NCBI GenBank assembly: GCA_947174295.1 | Contig: CAMWIG010000144.1 | Location: 1 to 5,524 of the forward strand | DNA: 5,524 bases | From: an uncultured Alistipes sp. | GTDB lineage: Bacteria; Bacteroidota; Bacteroidia; Bacteroidales; Rikenellaceae | Direction: 5' to 3' | Shown: one piece after another, positions 3,731 to 5,524 of the stretch | Layout of the letters: each line of letters begins with the position of its first letter | How positions within the stretch are numbered: the stretch's first letter is position 1 | Notes under the pieces: model-generated | Databases searched by the model: none | What the model saw: the letters and a program-made list of their open reading frames with translations, nothing else | Told to the model about the DNA's origin: nothing | Translations under genes and position numbers: made by a program

Positions 3731-5524
3731 CTACATCCTCTCGAATGCGACCCTGCCTGCGGCGAGATCGGCCGTTATGCGGTAGCTGCCGCCGGCGAAC
3801 CCGAGCATGAGCGGGTAGAATTGGTCGCTGCCCTGCACCAGGCCCCAGCCGAGATATCCGTCGTCGAACGAACCTGCGGCGCCGTATTCGGTGAGCCAGT
3901 CGGTGTTGGAGATTATGAATTTGAAGCCGTTGCCCTTGGGATTGCCCTCCTGCGCCTGGCCGACGTTCACCTCCACGTTCTCGGCCGTGAATACGCCCGG
4001 TGCGGTGCGCGTCATGGCCACTGCATTGCCCAAATCCCAGCCGTGGGGCATGGCGTCGCCGATGATGTAGAGAGCTGCCGGATAGTCGCCGCCGTCCTGA
4101 GCCGGTTCGAGGCGGACGACGCCTGCCGCGAGGTCGGCCGTTATGTCGTAGCTACCCGATTCGCAACCCATCAACAGGGGATAGAACTGGTCGCTGCCCT
4201 GCACCAGGCCCCAGCCGCGGTATCCGTCGTCGAACGAGCCTGCGGCACCGTACTCGGTGCTCCAATCGCTGTTCGATACGCCGAACTTGAAACCGTTGCC
4301 CTTGATGTCGTCGGGATTGGCCGTGCCGACGTCGATACGCACTCCTTCGGCGCGATATGAGCCGTTGCCGGCTGCCGTCATCGGTATGAAGCTGCCCAGG
4401 TCCCATCCGGCTTCGGTCGCGGGACCGAAGATGAAGAGCTGCTCGGGATATGCGGGCTCGGCGCCCGTGAGCGTCAGCTGTACGCGCATCGCAGTCAGGT
4501 CGACGCTCACCTTGTACGTACCTGCGCCGAGACCCGCTTCGGCGGGAACGAAGCGTATGTCGCCGTCACCGTCGCCCTTGCGTTTCGCCGTCCAATAGTC
4601 GGCCGCAGCGCCGTCGCGTATGAATTCCGTCCAGTCGTGATAGTAGAATTTGAAGCTGCTCTCGGCTTTCAGGCGTATCTCAGCTATCTCGAACGTTCCG
4701 TCGCCGGTTGCAAGGAGTGCGTTCTGCTCGACCATGTCCCAGCCGTACTCCATGCCGTCGCCCAGAATGTAGAGCACGGCGTCGGGGTCGAACTCCTCGA
4801 CATCGCCCGTGCGGTCGAGCGTAAGACGCATGGCGTCGAGGTCGGCCGTGACGGTGTACACGCCGCTCGCGCAGCCGTGCTGCAACGGGTAGAACTGCGA
4901 GTCGCCGTCGTTCTCCGATGCGAATATGCTCATCTCGCCGAACTCCCCGCCCGGAGTCTGACCGTAGAAGGGATAGCTGCCGTCGGGCTCGACGTAGAAT
5001 TTGAAACCCTTGTTGTCGGCCGGCTTGCCGAACCGCAGCTCAACGCCGGCTGCCGAGTATTTGCCGTCATCGCCCCTCTGCAACTCTACGGCTCCGTCCC
5101 AGCCGTCGGGACATGCGGCTCCCTTCATATAGAGAGCCTCCGGCCGCACGATTTCGGCCTCGTAAGCCGTCACGGCAAAGAGAACCTCGTTCGAGGTCTT
5201 GTCCTCGATGAGCATGTCGTCGGCATGGGCATGCACGCATGCGCGCAGTTCGAACCGCTCGCCGCTGCGTGCGCCGAACTGCAATGCCAGCAGGTCGTTC
5301 AACTCTGCTGCGGTGAACGAAACGATGCGCTCGCCTCCCGTCTGCCGTTTGTAGCCTGCGAATATGTCGCGGCCGTCGATGTTCATGTAGAAGTCGTACT
5401 CCGCGGCGGCATTGCCGTCGTCGGCCGACGCCGCAATGTGGAGAGCAGCCCCCACCCAGGACGCCCCCACCGACAACCCCGAGAGACGAGGGGCGAGGAC
5501 GGGACTCTGTAAGTGGACCGGCAG
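3731..5524 (-). CDS. SusE/SusF-like outer membrane glycan-binding protein (5' end beyond window)
   Basis: Surface lipoprotein-type component of a Sus glycan-uptake system. In characterised systems SusE and SusF bind starch next to the SusCD transporter. The frame is open to the right edge, giving 597 visible residues; the signal peptide and true start lie outside, and the internal TTG at 5476 is probably not the start. Residues are counted from the edge. An N-terminal Ig-like SusE-type domain (about 1-125, with EYDFYMNIDG) is followed by four beta-sandwich modules at about 128-238, 248-353, 362-473 and 482-597. Each opens with an LY/LF-[MI]-x-G...GWD motif, and three contain KGFKF or GNGFKF and a later QFYPL. 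Modules 3 and 4 are close duplicates, with TEYGAAGSFDDGY, GWGLVQGSDQFYPL and DW tryptophans that are plausible sugar-stacking residues by analogy. Module 2 is divergent. B. thetaiotaomicron SusE has two and SusF three such domains, so four is long. The glycan is unknown and need not be starch. SusC/SusD homologues are expected to the right. Confidence 0.88.
   Translation of the reverse strand: MPVHLQSPVLAPRLSGLSVGASWVGAALHIAASADDGNAAAEYDFYMNIDGRDIFAGYKRQTGGERIVSFTAAELNDLLALQFGARSGERFELRACVHAHADDMLIEDKTSNEVLFAVTAYEAEIVRPEALYMKGAACPDGWDGAVELQRGDDGKYSAAGVELRFGKPADNKGFKFYVEPDGSYPFYGQTPGGEFGEMSIFASENDGDSQFYPLQHGCASGVYTVTADLDAMRLTLDRTGDVEEFDPDAVLYILGDGMEYGWDMVEQNALLATGDGTFEIAEIRLKAESSFKFYYHDWTEFIRDGAAADYWTAKRKGDGDGDIRFVPAEAGLGAGTYKVSVDLTAMRVQLTLTGAEPAYPEQLFIFGPATEAGWDLGSFIPMTAAGNGSYRAEGVRIDVGTANPDDIKGNGFKFGVSNSDWSTEYGAAGSFDDGYRGWGLVQGSDQFYPLLMGCESGSYDITADLAAGVVRLEPAQDGGDYPAALYIIGDAMPHGWDLGNAVAMTRTAPGVFTAENVEVNVGQAQEGNPKGNGFKFIISNTDWLTEYGAAGSFDDGYLGWGLVQGSDQFYPLMLGFAGGSYRITADLAAGRVAFERM
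3760..4275. repeat. Internal duplication in the SusE/F-like gene, about 366 bp period
   Basis: The segment at about 3762-3910 aligns with about 4128-4276 at a constant offset of 366 bp (122 codons). In the 97-bp core starting at 3815 and 4181 I counted about 13 differences, so roughly 87 percent identity with no gaps. This is the DNA basis of the near-identical third and fourth binding modules. Such similarity at DNA level suggests a recent duplication or gene conversion. Confidence 0.8.

Noticed and set aside
5474..5476. TTG as start codon of the SusE/F-like gene
   Set aside because: The frame stays open and domain-like to the window edge, and a start here would leave no signal peptide on a family that is exported. 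The true start is outside the window.
3290..5512. Long plus-strand open frames at 3290-4360 and 4637-5512 opposite the SusE/F-like gene
   Set aside because: They run antisense to a gene with clear repeated domains. Their apparent internal repeats are only the shadow of the duplicated modules.

Overview
The window looks like a chromosomal segment from a GC-rich gut-type Bacteroidota, most like Alistipes or a relative. The evidence is a SusE/SusF-type outer membrane protein, two lipoproteins with the Bacteroidota-restricted DUF5689 domain, a short Obg GTPase with a TKxD G4 motif and no C-terminal OCT extension, and exact matches to the Bacteroidota -7 promoter box TAnnTTTG. The genus is an inference from these features plus the GC-rich coding sequence.

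Layout, left to right. (1) Positions 1-604, minus strand: an MscS-family mechanosensitive channel whose C-terminal part runs off the left edge. (2) Positions 605-698: a short AT-rich divergent promoter region with two mirror-image -7 boxes 11 bp apart. (3) Positions 699-2247, plus strand: two overlapping tandem genes for paralogous DUF5689 lipoproteins, evidently one transcription unit. (4) Positions 2252-3265, minus strand: obgE, which meets the lipoprotein pair tail to tail with only 4 bp between the stop codons. (5) Positions 3266-3730: 465 bp with no convincing gene. It holds the obgE leader (a hairpin followed by a T run), a -7 box, a four-copy ATTCAAA heptamer repeat that also supplies a TTTG -33 box, a GC-rich palindromic stretch, and a stem-loop terminator for the gene to its right. 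(6) Positions 3731-5524, minus strand: a SusE/SusF-like surface glycan-binding protein with four tandem binding-type modules, open at its 5' end at the right edge.

The genes do not form one pathway. The SusE/F-like protein is probably the last gene of a glycan-uptake (Sus-type) operon that lies mostly to the right. ObgE is a housekeeping ribosome-assembly/stress GTPase on its own promoter. The MscS channel protects against osmotic downshock. The DUF5689 pair has no known function. I found no mobile element, CRISPR array, tRNA or rRNA, and no convincing new multi-gene system. The most interesting items are the DUF5689 lipoprotein pair, the heptamer repeat inside the obgE promoter, and the hairpin/T-run in the obgE leader.
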